DNA of 64,000 bases from Bradyrhizobium manausense (GTDB lineage Bacteria; Pseudomonadota; Alphaproteobacteria; Rhizobiales; Xanthobacteraceae), in assembly GCF_018130615.1 (NCBI RefSeq), contig NZ_JAFCKB010000008.1, positions 124,001 through 188,000 of the forward strand, written 5' to 3'. The position numbers were made by a program, and so were the translations under genes. The notes beneath the pieces were generated by a model that saw only the letters and a list, made by a program, of their open reading frames with translations, did not search any database and had not been told where the DNA came from. This document shows, in pieces, positions 40,209-50,144 of the stretch. Numbering within the stretch: position 1 is the stretch's first letter; the number at the start of each line of letters is the position of its first letter.

Positions 40209-41323
40209 GCCAGGAAGGCGCGGAAACGCCGCAGCGCGATCAGGAAGAAGACGACGCCGATCACCGTGAGCGCGAGCAGCTGCGGCCAGACGGCCTCGAG
40301 GCCCGCGCCGCGGAACAGGATGGCCTGGGCGAGCATCACAAAATGCGTGTTCGGTGCGGCCAGCATGATGTCCTGGACGAACTGCGGCATACTTTCCCTC
40401 GGCGTCATGCTGCCCGAGAGCGTCTGCAATGGCAGCAGGGTCATGATCAACAGCAACCCGAACTGTGGCATCGATCCGGCAACGGTGGCGAGAAAGATGC
40501 CCATGCTGGTGGTGGCGAAGAGCTGCAACGCCGCGCCGAGCAGGAACAGCGCCACCGAGCCGTCGATCGTGACCGCCAGCCATCCCTTCACCACGAACAG
40601 GATCGACAGAGTGGAGGCGACCAGCACCACTGCTCCCATCGACCAGACCTTGCTCACCATGATCTCCAGCGGAGAGACAGGCATCACCAGGAGGTGCTCG
40701 ATCGTGCCGTGCTCGCGCTCGCGGATCAGCGCCGCTCCGGTCAGGATGATCGAGAGCATGGTGATCGAGGTGATCACGTGGTCGATGGCACCGAACCAGG
40801 ACTTCTTCAGTTCGGGGTTGAAGCGCGCTCGCAGCGCCAGATCGATCGGTGGGGCCTGCGCGTTGCGGGTGTGCGCCAGAAATTCCGCGATTTCCGCGCT
40901 GACGATCTGCTCGACATAGCCGCCGCCATTGAACGCCTGCGAGATGCGCGTCGCGTCGACATTGAGCTGGATCGCCGGCGACTTGCGCGCCAGGAGATCG
41001 CGCTGGAAGTCCGGCGGGATGTCCAGCGCGAAGGTGTCGAGGCCCGCATCCATCCTGCGATCCATCTCGTATTGCGAGATCAGGCGCGGCTCGGAAAAAT
41101 AGGGTGCGGTGAAGGCCAATCCGATGCGGGTCGAGGCCGGTGAGTGATCCTCGTCGACGATGGCGATCGCGGCGCGGTTCAAGGTTTCCGGCAGGGCCTT
41201 GGCGCCGGCATAGACGGCGAGCGTGAAGGAATACACGATGAGCACGAGTAGCATCGGGTCGCGCACGAGGCCGCGCAACTCCTTGATGCCGAGCCGAAGC
41301 ACGTTGTCGATGCGCATGGTCAA
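40205..41323 (-). CDS. ABC-2-type permease (YhhJ-like)
   Basis: A 372-residue protein from ATG 41323, overlapping the RbbA-type gene by four bases. It has an N-terminal membrane helix ([17 protein letters not shown]), a large periplasmic domain (~50-170) that includes the ABC-2 DEDHSPAS segment, then five helices with the [17 protein letters not shown] loop that identifies ABC-2 permeases. In E. coli the gene order yhiI-rbbA-yhhJ is the same. Forms the export channel with the RbbA-type protein and the HlyD-type adaptor. Cargo unknown. Confidence 0.9.
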   Translation of the reverse strand: MTMRIDNVLRLGIKELRGLVRDPMLLVLIVYSFTLAVYAGAKALPETLNRAAIAIVDEDHSPASTRIGLAFTAPYFSEPRLISQYEMDRRMDAGLDTFALDIPPDFQRDLLARKSPAIQLNVDATRISQAFNGGGYVEQIVSAEIAEFLAHTRNAQAPPIDLALRARFNPELKKSWFGAIDHVITSITMLSIILTGAALIREREHGTIEHLLVMPVSPLEIMVSKVWSMGAVVLVASTLSILFVVKGWLAVTIDGSVALFLLGAALQLFATTSMGIFLATVAGSMPQFGLLLIMTLLPLQTLSGSMTPRESMPQFVQDIMLAAPNTHFVMLAQAILFRGAGLEAVWPQLLALTVIGVVFFLIALRRFRAFLA

Positions 41324-44091
41324 CGTGCCTGTTTCTTCAGCAGCATTGCGCCGGCTGCCACCAGCACCGGGATCATGATGGCGAGTGCCAGCAGATCGTT
41401 GTGGAGAGTCTCGAATCCCAGACCCTTGGAGAAGGTACCGCGCGAGATCGTGACAAAATAGGTGGTGGGATAGAGCCGTCCGACCAGTGCGCCTAACCCC
41501 TGGAGCGACGAAACTGGATCGATCAGTCCCGAATACTGGATGGCGGGAATCAGCGTGATCAGCACCGTGCCGAACAGCGCCGCGATCTGGCTGTTCATGA
41601 AGGCGGAGATCACGAGCCCCATGCCGGTCGTGGCCGTGACGTAGAGCAGGGCGGCCAGGGCATAGGTCGCAAAGCTTCCAGTGAAGGGCACGCCGAAGAC
41701 AACGAGCGCGAAGCCGACGAGGAGGAGGAAGTTGCCGAATGCCAGCACCACATAGGGCAGTTGCGTGCCGAGCAGGAATTCGAGCCGCGTCACCGGCGTT
41801 ACGTAGAAATTGACGATCGAGCCCAGCTCCTTCTCGCGCACCACTGCGAGCGCGGCGAGCACCGCCGGAATCATGACCAGCAGCAGTGGGATGATTCCAG
41901 GCGCCATGGCGACGACGCTCCTGACATCAGGGTTGTAGCGATAGCGCAGCTGGAGCTGGTAGGAGCCGGCGATCGCCGCTTCGCCATAGAGTTCGCGGCC
42001 CTTCTGGGTGAGCCACGTCGCGTGAATCGCCTGGACGTAGGAACGCAGCGTCTCGGCGCGGGTCGGGTTGGCGCCGTCGACCCAGGCACCGATTTCGACA
42101 TGCCGGCCGCGGCTGACGTCGCGGCCGAAGCCGGGAGGCAGCTCGATGGCGAGACCAATCTCGCCGGCACGCATGCGGCGGTCGAGATCCGCGTAATCCG
42201 TGATCGGGGCTTTTTCCGTGAAGTAGCGCGACCCCGCGATCTGAAGGCGGTAATCGCGGCTGATGGCGCTATCGTCGCGGTCGAGTACGGCGAAGGTCAA
42301 GTTCTCGACGTCCATGCTGATGCCGTAACCGAGCACGAACAGCAGCAGCACGCTGCCGAGGACCGCGAGCGTGGCGCGGATCGGATCACGGAGCAGCTCA
42401 AGCGTCTCGCGGCGTGAATAGGCGAGCACGCGGGTCGGATTGAATGTCGCACTGCGCCGGCTTAAAGGCGCGGTCGTCGCTGATGCGGGGGCGGGAGATC
42501 CAGCAGGCTGGCTGGCCAGCTCCGCCGTGTCCGCGATGGCCTGTTCCAGGCAGGCGATGAAGGCCTGCTCCAGCGTGGCGCTACCGCGAGCCGCTACGAT
42601 CGCGGCTGGCGTGTCTGACGTCAGCACCTTGCCGGCATGCATCAATGAGACCCGGTCGCAGCGCTCGGCCTCGTTCATGAAATGGGTCGAGACGAAGATG
42701 GTCACATTATCCTTGCGCGAGAGCTCGGCGAGTATCTGCCAGAAGCGATCGCGTGCAACGGGATCGACGCCGGAGGTCGGCTCGTCGAGAATGAGGATGT
42801 CGGGCGCATGGATCATGGCAACCGCCAGCGACAGACGCTGCCTGAGGCCAAGCGGCAGCGCATCGGGCAAGGCGTCGATCACGTCCGCAAGATCGAATCG
42901 GGCGATCATCTCGTCGGTGCGCGCGGCGATGGTCTCCGCCGGCAGGTCGAACAGCCGCGCATGCAGATCGAGATTCTGTGCGACCGTGAGCTCTGAATAG
43001 AGCGAGAAACCCTGCGACATATAGCCGATGCGCCGGCGCACGGACATGTCGCCGGCGTCGATCGCCTTGCCGAACAGCCGCGCGCTGCCTTCGCTCACCG
43101 GCAACAGGCCGGTGAGCATCTTCATGGTCGTGGTCTTGCCGCAGCCGTTCGAACCGAGGAAGCCGAAGATCTCGCCCTTTCTGATGCGGAAGCTGACGTC
43201 ATCCACCGCAACGAAGTCATTGAACCGCCGGGTTAGATGCTCGGCCTCGATCGCGATCTCGTCATGGTCCTCGCTGCGCGGCGGGATATCGACGCTGGTG
43301 TGGTTGCTGCGGTCTGCCTCGGGCAGAAGACCAATGAAGGCCTCATCCAGTGTATCGGTGCCGGTCTGCCGCTTGAGTTCGTCGGGCGTTCCCGTCGCCA
43401 GCACGCGGCCGGCATTCATCGCGATCAGGAAGTCGAACTGGGCGGCTTCTTCCATATAGGCGGTCGAGACGATCACGCTCATGCCGGGGTGGCCGTTGCG
43501 GATCGCGGCGATCAATTCCCAGAACTGGCGGCGCGACAGCGGATCGACCCCGGTGGTCGGCTCGTCCAGGATCAGCAGCTCAGGATCGTGGATCAGCGCG
43601 CAACACAGGCCGACCTTCTGCTTCATGCCACCAGAAAGTTTTGCCGCCGGCCGGTCGGCGAAAGCCGTGAGCCCCGTGTCTCGCAAAAGGCCTGCGATGC
43701 GCCTGTTTCGCTCCGCCTTGTCGTGTCCGAACAGGCGGCCGAAGAAGTCGATGTTCTCGTAGACCGACAGCGTCGGATACAGATTCTTGCCGAGCCCCTG
43801 CGGCATGTAAGCGATGTCGGGGCACACGTTGCGGCGATGGCGCGCGCTCGCCATGTCGCCGCCGAGCACGTGGATGCGGCCCTGCTGGATCGCGCGTGCA
43901 CCCGCGATCAGAGCGAGCAGGCTCGACTTGCCGACGCCGTCGGGGCCGATCAGGCCGACCATGCAGCCGGACGGCAGGTCGAGCGTGATGGCATCGAGCG
44001 CCCGGGTTTTGCCGTAGCTCAGGCCCACGCCATCCAGATGCACGACGCTGCCGACGGCAGCCGTGGCATCGGCTGTGGCAGTCGCGCTCAT
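41320..44091 (-). CDS. rbbA: RbbA-type fused ATPase-ATPase-ABC-2 permease
   Basis: A 923-residue protein from ATG 44091, which overlaps the HlyD-type stop (ATGA); ATG 44124 is further upstream inside that gene. It has two tandem ATPase domains: Walker A GPDGVGKS (49-56) with [12 protein letters not shown], and a second with GSNGCGKTT and [12 protein letters not shown]. Then an ABC-2 permease (~540-923) with a large extracytoplasmic domain and the [17 protein letters not shown] loop. This two-ATPase plus permease fusion is the RbbA layout. RbbA was described as ribosome-associated; the export architecture here argues for a transporter role. Middle gene of a three-gene operon. Confidence 0.92.
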   Translation of the reverse strand: MSATATADATAAVGSVVHLDGVGLSYGKTRALDAITLDLPSGCMVGLIGPDGVGKSSLLALIAGARAIQQGRIHVLGGDMASARHRRNVCPDIAYMPQGLGKNLYPTLSVYENIDFFGRLFGHDKAERNRRIAGLLRDTGLTAFADRPAAKLSGGMKQKVGLCCALIHDPELLILDEPTTGVDPLSRRQFWELIAAIRNGHPGMSVIVSTAYMEEAAQFDFLIAMNAGRVLATGTPDELKRQTGTDTLDEAFIGLLPEADRSNHTSVDIPPRSEDHDEIAIEAEHLTRRFNDFVAVDDVSFRIRKGEIFGFLGSNGCGKTTTMKMLTGLLPVSEGSARLFGKAIDAGDMSVRRRIGYMSQGFSLYSELTVAQNLDLHARLFDLPAETIAARTDEMIARFDLADVIDALPDALPLGLRQRLSLAVAMIHAPDILILDEPTSGVDPVARDRFWQILAELSRKDNVTIFVSTHFMNEAERCDRVSLMHAGKVLTSDTPAAIVAARGSATLEQAFIACLEQAIADTAELASQPAGSPAPASATTAPLSRRSATFNPTRVLAYSRRETLELLRDPIRATLAVLGSVLLLFVLGYGISMDVENLTFAVLDRDDSAISRDYRLQIAGSRYFTEKAPITDYADLDRRMRAGEIGLAIELPPGFGRDVSRGRHVEIGAWVDGANPTRAETLRSYVQAIHATWLTQKGRELYGEAAIAGSYQLQLRYRYNPDVRSVVAMAPGIIPLLLVMIPAVLAALAVVREKELGSIVNFYVTPVTRLEFLLGTQLPYVVLAFGNFLLLVGFALVVFGVPFTGSFATYALAALLYVTATTGMGLVISAFMNSQIAALFGTVLITLIPAIQYSGLIDPVSSLQGLGALVGRLYPTTYFVTISRGTFSKGLGFETLHNDLLALAIMIPVLVAAGAMLLKKQAR

Positions 44092-45155
44092 CTCGTTAGC
44101 TTGATCTTGAGGTTGTCGGGCCATTGCGCGGCTGGATCGAGCTGCACATAGGCCATTCCGGGCAGACCGGTCTTCACGTGCTCGATATGCTGGCGCAGCA
44201 GTTCGGGCGCGATATGCGCCTTGATCCGGAACATCAGTTTCTGGCGCTCTTCCTCGGTCTCGACGGTCTTGGGCGTGAATTGCGCGACGTCGGCGACGAA
44301 GGTGGCCTTGGCAGGGATCACGTATTGCGGGATGGCATCGAGCACGAGGCGGACTTCGGCGCCGATTGCGACACGGCCGGCATCGGAAGTCGGCAGGAAA
44401 AACGTCATGTAGACATCGCCGAGGTCGACCATGTTGAGGACGCGGCCGCCGGCGGCGAGCACTTCGCCCGGCTGCGAGACGCGGTATTGCACGCGGCCCT
44501 CGCGCGGCGCCTTCAATACGCTGTCATTGAGGTCGGCGTTGATGCTTTCGATGGCGGCCTTCGCGGCCTCGACTGCGGCGCCGGCGTCGATCACCATGGC
44601 GCGAGAGGAGCTGATTGCCGCTTCCGATGCTGCGACCTGCGCCTGGGACGCGGCGAGCGCCGCCTTCGCCGTGGCGTTGGCGGAGCGATCGTCGTCCAGC
44701 ACCTGCTGCGATACCGCGCTCGTCCGGATCAATTGCTCGGAACGATCGAGCTTGCGGCTCGCGGTGTCCAGCTGCGCAATGCGCTGATCGACCACGGCCT
44801 CGGCGGCCTTGCGTTCGGCCTCGCGCTGGTTGACGAGGCTCTTGGCGGTCTCGACGTTGATCGTTGCGCGTTGAAGCTGCGCTTCGGCCTGGCGGCGCTG
44901 GGCCTGCAACTGCTCGGTGTCCATGCGCGCCAGAATCTGGCCCGCGTTCACGAAGTCGCCCTCGTTGACCAGGATCTCGCGAATGCGGCCGGGCGTCTTG
45001 GTGGCGATGTCGATCTCGACTGCTTCAATGCGGCCATTGCCGCGGGCGAAGCCTGCCGGCAGTGGATTGGAATCGCGATGCAGCCAGTAGTAATAGCCGC
45101 CGCCCGCAAGGAGAATTGCGATCGCGGCGATGATGCGCCCCGGTGTGAAGTTCAT
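44088..45155 (-). CDS. HlyD-family periplasmic adaptor (YhiI-like)
   Basis: A 355-residue protein from ATG 45155; GTG 45197 is in frame and has a better RBS (GAAGGG), so the true start is uncertain. The membrane anchor is [18 protein letters not shown]. Then [21 protein letters not shown] and the biotinyl/lipoyl-like halves, a long coiled coil (~80-190, many Q/A/E heptads) and a barrel domain near [18 protein letters not shown]. It would bridge the two-ATPase exporter in the inner membrane to an outer-membrane channel. First gene of the operon; a FNR/FixK-like box lies upstream. Confidence 0.9.
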   Translation of the reverse strand: MNFTPGRIIAAIAILLAGGGYYYWLHRDSNPLPAGFARGNGRIEAVEIDIATKTPGRIREILVNEGDFVNAGQILARMDTEQLQAQRRQAEAQLQRATINVETAKSLVNQREAERKAAEAVVDQRIAQLDTASRKLDRSEQLIRTSAVSQQVLDDDRSANATAKAALAASQAQVAASEAAISSSRAMVIDAGAAVEAAKAAIESINADLNDSVLKAPREGRVQYRVSQPGEVLAAGGRVLNMVDLGDVYMTFFLPTSDAGRVAIGAEVRLVLDAIPQYVIPAKATFVADVAQFTPKTVETEEERQKLMFRIKAHIAPELLRQHIEHVKTGLPGMAYVQLDPAAQWPDNLKIKLTR

Positions 45156-45261
45156 TTGATCATAACGCCGCGTAGCGGCGCCCACATGTTGCGACACGAA
45201 CGCCCTTCGCTAACCGCGCGAAGGGAGCAAGCCCAACATGCAGCGATTTTTGCAGCGCAAC

Positions 45262-45275
45262 TTGATGCAGATCAG
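45262..45275 (-). promoter_or_regulatory. FNR/FixK-type box upstream of the HlyD-rbbA operon
   Basis: TTGATGCAGATCAG matches the FNR/FixK pattern TTGAT-N4-ATCAA at nine of ten dyad bases. It lies between the sugar-importer operon end and the HlyD gene, ~110 bp from ATG 45155 and ~70 bp from GTG 45197, a usable activator position. Suggests oxygen-limited control; inferred. Confidence 0.4.
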
Positions 45276-45355
45276 ACGATGGCTATTGCCTTTGCCCAAG
45301 GTTCAGGCAATTCCTCGACCTGGAGCGGGCTGATGACAGCGGGTGCGTTCAAGGT

Positions 45356-46852
45356 CTAGTGAATCGCCGCGTACATGATCTTTTCTTCCGTCGCCTCCAG
45401 CGCGGAGAATTCCTCCACGACCTTGCCTTGGCGCGAGACCAGGATGCGGTCCGAGAGCGCCATGATCTCGGGCAGATAGGATGAGATGACCACGACCGCC
45501 TTGCCCTCGTCGGCGAGCCGGTTGATCAGCTCGTGAATTTCGACGATGGCGCCGACGTCGACGCCGCGGGTCGGCTCGTCGAAGATGATCAGGTCGGGCT
45601 CCTGCACCAGCGACTTGGCGATCACGACCTTCTGCTGATTGCCGCCGGACAGCTCGACCACCTTGCCTTGGTCGCCGATGGTGCGAACCTTGAGCCGCTC
45701 GATCCAGGTCTTGCCGACGCTGTCGGTTTCTCGCCGCGACAACATCATGCGGCCTCTCGGAAATTTCGACAACAGCCCAAGATAGATGTTGCGTGCGATG
45801 GAAGCGGTCTCGAAGAAACCCTCGACCTTGCGGTCCTCGGTGACATAGGCGATGCCAGCCTTGACCGCCGGCGCCGGCACCCGGTAGCGCACCGGCTGGT
45901 CGTGCAGCAGGACCTCGCCGCCATGGAAGAAGTCGCGCTTGAGGACGCCGGCGACGATCTTGAAAGTCTCGGTGCGACCCGCGCCGACCAGACCGAACAC
46001 GCCGGTGATCTGACCCGCGAACACCGACAGCGAATTGTTCTTCACCATCGGAGCCATCTTCAAATTCTGCACCGTGAGCACGCGCGCACCTGCCGGCCGC
46101 ACGTTGCTCTTCCGCGCGCCATAGAGCGTGTTGGAGAGATCGCGCCCGACCATGGCCTGCACGATCGCGGCGCGGTCGAACTTGGCGACATCGTCGGTCA
46201 CGACATGCCTGCCATCGCGCAACACCGTGATGCGGTCCGCGAGCAGCAGCGCTTCTTCCAGGGCATGCGAAATGAAGACGATCGAGACGCCGCGCCTCTT
46301 GAGGTCGCGGACAAGGTCAAAAAAGTATTTCTTTTCTTCCGGCGTCAGCGATGCGGTCGGCTCGTCGAAGATGATGACCTTGGCGCGGTGTAGAACGGCG
46401 CGCGCAATCTCCACCATCTGCTTCTTGGCCGCGCCAAGGCCGCCGACAGTTGCGGTTGGCGTGACATCGAAATTGAGCGATTGCAGAAACTGCTGCGCGG
46501 CGATGTAGATGCCGCGTAGGCGGTTATAAAACTTCTCCTGCCCGAGAAACAGGTTCTGCGCGACCGTCATGGTCGGCACCAGACTGTTTTCCTGGAACAC
46601 CATGGCGATGCCGAGATTGCGCGCCTCCAGCGGCGTCCTCGGCGCGACATCGGCGCCGTCGACCATCATGGTTCCCGACGTCAGCGTCACCACGCCCGCC
46701 ATCACCTTCGTGAGGGTCGACTTGCCGGCGCCATTCTCGCCGACCAGTGCGTGGATCTCGCCGCGGCGAAGGTCGAAGTCGACCCCGTCGATGGCGGGCA
46801 CGCCGGCATAGAGTTTCGTCGCCTTGCGCAAGGAGAGTGCAATATCGCTCAT
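45356..46852 (-). CDS. Sugar-type ABC ATPase with two ATPase domains (RbsA-like)
   Basis: A 498-residue protein from ATG 46852, which overlaps the upstream stop (ATGA); the frame is open to 47056 but that lies in the neighbour. The N-terminal domain has an intact Walker A (GENGAGKS, 38-45), signature and LIFDEPTASLTPEE-type Walker B. The C-terminal domain has the degenerate P-loop GLVGAGRTETF typical of RbsA/XylG, plus LSGGNQQKVVIAKSL and IIFDEPTRGVDVGA. It energises import of a sugar-like compound through the two permeases of this operon. It is the last gene of the five-gene minus-strand operon. Confidence 0.93.
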   Translation of the reverse strand: MSDIALSLRKATKLYAGVPAIDGVDFDLRRGEIHALVGENGAGKSTLTKVMAGVVTLTSGTMMVDGADVAPRTPLEARNLGIAMVFQENSLVPTMTVAQNLFLGQEKFYNRLRGIYIAAQQFLQSLNFDVTPTATVGGLGAAKKQMVEIARAVLHRAKVIIFDEPTASLTPEEKKYFFDLVRDLKRRGVSIVFISHALEEALLLADRITVLRDGRHVVTDDVAKFDRAAIVQAMVGRDLSNTLYGARKSNVRPAGARVLTVQNLKMAPMVKNNSLSVFAGQITGVFGLVGAGRTETFKIVAGVLKRDFFHGGEVLLHDQPVRYRVPAPAVKAGIAYVTEDRKVEGFFETASIARNIYLGLLSKFPRGRMMLSRRETDSVGKTWIERLKVRTIGDQGKVVELSGGNQQKVVIAKSLVQEPDLIIFDEPTRGVDVGAIVEIHELINRLADEGKAVVVISSYLPEIMALSDRILVSRQGKVVEEFSALEATEEKIMYAAIH

Positions 46853-47946
46853 GTCCGAAACTCCTCGGCAAGGCCAGCAAGGGGCAGTTTCAGGACTCGG
46901 CCGGGGCCCTTGGCAATCAGGACGAGGTCGCCACCCATCTCGACGGCCGCGACGACGCCGTGGTTGATGCCGTCGACCCGGCTGTGCAGCGAATAGAGCG
47001 GCTGGCCATCCGCATCGAGACGGATCACGAGGCCATAGGAGCGCGGCGGCGCCCATGGCTTGATGACGCCCATGGTCTTGATGTGCGCGCCCTGCATCGG
47101 CTCCTTGAACGAACGCCCGGAACGCAGGCGCGGTGCGACCCAGTAGGCCGGATCGATCTCGGCCATCATGCGGCGCCGATAGCCGGGTTCGCGCAACACG
47201 AATTCGACCAGCTGGGTCCGTGCGGCGAAGGCCGTCAGCCAGTAACCGCCGCCGGAGGCCTTCGACAGCCGCGATGGATAGACGGGGAGGTGAGCGAGCA
47301 CGACCTTTGGTGATGCGCCGAGCCCGATGAGAACAAGGCGATGACGCCAGCTCTCGCTGACCAGCATGGCCTTGCCATGGGCGCAGGCGCCGAAAGCATA
47401 GCCGAGGCCCTGGGTTAGTCGTGTCACGGCTTTCGCGCCGGGATCCAGCTTGAACACGCGGCCGGTCCGATTGAGTTCAAGCAGGTCGCGGGCCCAATCG
47501 TCGACGCCGCATGTCGTCGAGCCGTCCGTTGCAATCAGTGTGTTATCTTCCGCGAGTGCCAGCGCATTGACGGCATTGAAGGCGGTGTCGGTGAACGTCA
47601 CGCTCGGCTGCTCGGCCGAGGGGCTTGCGTAAACACGCACCTCGCGCCCGCCGAGCGCGATAGCGAGGCCGCCACCGGGAAGGGCGCAGAGCGCCGAAAT
47701 CGGCCGCTCGAAGCTGCGCACCTCCGAGGTCGAGCCACCACTCAGGCACATCAGCCGCTGGCCGTTCGCAATAAACAGGTTGCTTCCATCGGTGGCGAGA
47801 TCCTCCGGCGCCTCGCATGTCAGCAAGGTCTCGGCCGATTCCAGCTTCTGGTTGGGTTTCAACGCGCCGTCGAAGGACGGCACGGTGATGGTGGCGTCGC
47901 CGCGCCCGAGAAAGCGGTTGGCGAAGTCTCTGACGGCCGCAATCAC
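46849..47946 (-). CDS. Beta-propeller protein (SMP-30/strictosidine-synthase-like)
   Basis: A 365-residue protein, most likely from GTG 47946: GGGGGAAG lies six bases upstream and the GTGA overlaps the upstream stop. GTG 47961 is an alternative. No signal peptide. Repeated blade-like segments (EAPEDLATDGSNLFIANGQRL, PISALCALPGGGLAIALGGRE, NAVNALALAEDNTLIATDGS) indicate a six-bladed propeller. The segment YPSRLSKASGGGYWLTAFAA and PGYRRRMMAEIDPAYWVAP is clearly homologous to the C-terminal half of the next-upstream gene's product, so it is a duplicated propeller. Such propellers are lactonases or hydrolases, or binding scaffolds. Both neighbours overlap it by four bases. Confidence 0.82.
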   Translation of the reverse strand: MIAAVRDFANRFLGRGDATITVPSFDGALKPNQKLESAETLLTCEAPEDLATDGSNLFIANGQRLMCLSGGSTSEVRSFERPISALCALPGGGLAIALGGREVRVYASPSAEQPSVTFTDTAFNAVNALALAEDNTLIATDGSTTCGVDDWARDLLELNRTGRVFKLDPGAKAVTRLTQGLGYAFGACAHGKAMLVSESWRHRLVLIGLGASPKVVLAHLPVYPSRLSKASGGGYWLTAFAARTQLVEFVLREPGYRRRMMAEIDPAYWVAPRLRSGRSFKEPMQGAHIKTMGVIKPWAPPRSYGLVIRLDADGQPLYSLHSRVDGINHGVVAAVEMGGDLVLIAKGPGRVLKLPLAGLAEEFRT

Positions 47947-50066
47947 GACTGCTTCCCCCACCGCTTGTCATACTGGACGAAGTTCGGATCGGCGTTGTCG
48001 AGCTTGTAGCGGCCGATCCGGTTGTTGAGGATGCCGCCGAGATAGAGATAGCCACGATGCTCGCGCATCGAGGTGATCATCGGATGGTTCTCGCCGTGCA
48101 GATCCCAGAACGATTCGACGATCTTGCCCTGCTCGTTGAACTTGACCACGCAGCCGGTATTGATGTTGGGGAAAAGCCATTCGTCGACCGGCACGCGCTT
48201 GGCCATGCGGCGGCGGAAGCCCGGCATCTTCCAGGCGAGGTCGAGCGAGGGGCTGCGCATGCCGACCAGCGCCAGCCAGTAATTGCCGTCAGAGGCGAGG
48301 TTGATGTTGTCGGGATAGCCCGGCAGATTGTCCATCACCACCTCGACTGCGCCTTTCTTCGGTCCCGCAAACCAGTAGCGCTTGATCGAGCAGCCAAAGG
48401 TTTCGGCGAACAGGATCGACTGGCCGTCGCTGGCGACGCAGATTCCGTTGGGGAATTTGAGACCGCGCAGCTCGGTGCGGGTCGCGCCGGTCTTGGTGTC
48501 GTAGGAGATGATGCGGCCGTTACCGCGCGCTTCGAGACCATCGATCGGCCATTCGTCCATCTCGTAGCGCACGGTCGCTTCCGAGAAGAAGATCAAGCCG
48601 TCGTCGGTGATATCCAAGTCGTCGGCGAGCCGCAGCCGGCTGTCGTCGTTGACCGAGCGCATGCTGCGGTTGGTCTCGTCGGTCGCCTTTTCGACCGTGC
48701 CATCAGGCTTGATCCGGTAGAGCCCCATGCCGCCGATGCAGACATAGAGATTGTCGTCGCGGTCGAACGCCATGCCGAGCGGCTGGCCGCCGATATGCGC
48801 GAACACCTCCATCGTCTGATAGTCGGGGGCCAGGAAACGCATGATATCGCCGTGGCGGGAGCCCGCGTAGAGGTTGTCGTGGCGATCGAGGATGACGTCT
48901 TCCGGCGCTTCGATGCGGCCGAGGCCGATTGCCTCGACGTTGCGCAGCTTGTCGTTCTGCTCGAATGGCCCGCCTTGTCCGATTTCCGTCGGTGGCGGCG
49001 GCGGCAGTTCGTGGTAGGTCGGCGCAACGTAGACCTTGCTGATGATGCGGGTCCGGTTCTTTTGCCAGCGAATGTCGACCATGGCTGCGACGAGCAGGAT
49101 ACCGGCCAGCGCCATGCGGTTGACGCCGCCGCGCGCGTTCATGGTCGTGAGGCCGTTGGTGATCAGGAGCACGATCAGCACGCCGACGGCGGATTTGGCC
49201 ACCGAACCCTTGCCGCCGCCGAGCGTGATGCCGCCCAGCACGGTCGCCGTCAGCACGATCACCTCCAGTCCGACGCCGATGTCGCCACCGACGGTGCCGA
49301 GCCGAGAGGCAAAGAACAGCGCGCCGATGCTGGTCAACGCGCCGCTCGCGACGTAGCAGAGCGCAATGGTGCGGCGAACGGGAATGCCCGAATTATAAGC
49401 CGAGCGGCGTGAGCCGCCGATCGCCGTGATGTGCCAGCCCGGCCGCAAGCGTGTCATGAAGATGTGGCCGAAGATGGCGACGACGATATAGGCCAGCGCC
49501 ACGGTCGGAATGCCGAAGACCGAACCGGCGCCAATGAAATCCCAGGACGGGATGTCTGGAAAGGCCGAAGCGATCGCGTTGGAGTAGCGCTGAATCAGCA
49601 GATCGTAAGCCGAGCGGTAGATGATCAGCGTGATCAGCGTGGTGATGAAGGCGCGCAGCCGCAGATATCCGACCAGGAGGCCGTTGACCGCGCCGAGCAT
49701 TGCGCCGCAGAGCAGCGTGGCGACCACCACCGCTGGGACCGGCCAGCCCGCGACATCAAGCAGATAGAGGGCGCAGAAATCGGTCAGCGCGAAGATCGAT
49801 CCGACGGAGAGATCAATGCCGCCGACGATGACGACCAGCGCCAGCCCGAGTCCAATGAAGCCGATCTCGCCGGCCTGGCGCGCGGTGTCGGCGAGGCTTG
49901 CTGGCGACAGGAAGTTGTCGATGGATCGGCTGAACGCGAAGCCGACGATCAGGAGAAGGATGACCGGGATGGCTGTCTCGGTCCATCGCTTGGACAGGAT
50001 TTCACCGAGGAGATGATCAGGCCAGTAGCGGTAACGCAGGCTTGTGATTGTGTCGCGCATCGGCAT
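47943..50066 (-). CDS. Fusion: RbsC-like ABC permease plus strictosidine-synthase-like propeller
   Basis: A single 707-residue frame without interruption. Residues 1-~335 form an RbsC/XylH-type permease: about ten helices, the family motif VGGIDLSVGSIFAL (~81-94), GLTTMNARGGVNRM and a soluble end. A linker (~336-380) contains the proline run ELPPPPPTE. Residues ~384-707 form a strictosidine-synthase-like/APMAP-like propeller: PEDVILDRHDNLYAGSRHG, ADDLDITDDGLIFFSEA, GLKFPNGICVASDG and NLPGYPDNINLASDGNYWLA are family hallmarks. Because RbsC-type permeases end in the cytoplasm, the propeller should face inward (inferred). The start ATG 50066 is followed by ATG 50060. It overlaps the downstream propeller gene by four bases. 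Confidence 0.9.
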   Translation of the reverse strand: MPMRDTITSLRYRYWPDHLLGEILSKRWTETAIPVILLLIVGFAFSRSIDNFLSPASLADTARQAGEIGFIGLGLALVVIVGGIDLSVGSIFALTDFCALYLLDVAGWPVPAVVVATLLCGAMLGAVNGLLVGYLRLRAFITTLITLIIYRSAYDLLIQRYSNAIASAFPDIPSWDFIGAGSVFGIPTVALAYIVVAIFGHIFMTRLRPGWHITAIGGSRRSAYNSGIPVRRTIALCYVASGALTSIGALFFASRLGTVGGDIGVGLEVIVLTATVLGGITLGGGKGSVAKSAVGVLIVLLITNGLTTMNARGGVNRMALAGILLVAAMVDIRWQKNRTRIISKVYVAPTYHELPPPPPTEIGQGGPFEQNDKLRNVEAIGLGRIEAPEDVILDRHDNLYAGSRHGDIMRFLAPDYQTMEVFAHIGGQPLGMAFDRDDNLYVCIGGMGLYRIKPDGTVEKATDETNRSMRSVNDDSRLRLADDLDITDDGLIFFSEATVRYEMDEWPIDGLEARGNGRIISYDTKTGATRTELRGLKFPNGICVASDGQSILFAETFGCSIKRYWFAGPKKGAVEVVMDNLPGYPDNINLASDGNYWLALVGMRSPSLDLAWKMPGFRRRMAKRVPVDEWLFPNINTGCVVKFNEQGKIVESFWDLHGENHPMITSMREHRGYLYLGGILNNRIGRYKLDNADPNFVQYDKRWGKQS

Positions 50067-50097
50067 CCCAGCGGGGCGTGGAAGTAATCGGAAGCAG

Positions 50098-50126
50098 GAT
50101 CCCCGAGCGTTGATGGCCCGGGGATC
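50098..50126 (-). terminator. Intra-operon hairpin after the binding-protein gene
   Basis: A perfect 8-bp stem (GATCCCCG/CGGGGATC, spacer of 13 bp) between the binding-protein stop and the fusion permease start, without a T run. Hairpins here typically weaken read-through or protect the upstream mRNA, giving more binding protein than transporter. Inferred. Confidence 0.5.
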
Positions 50127-50144
50127 TGGAGCGTCAGCGCCGAC

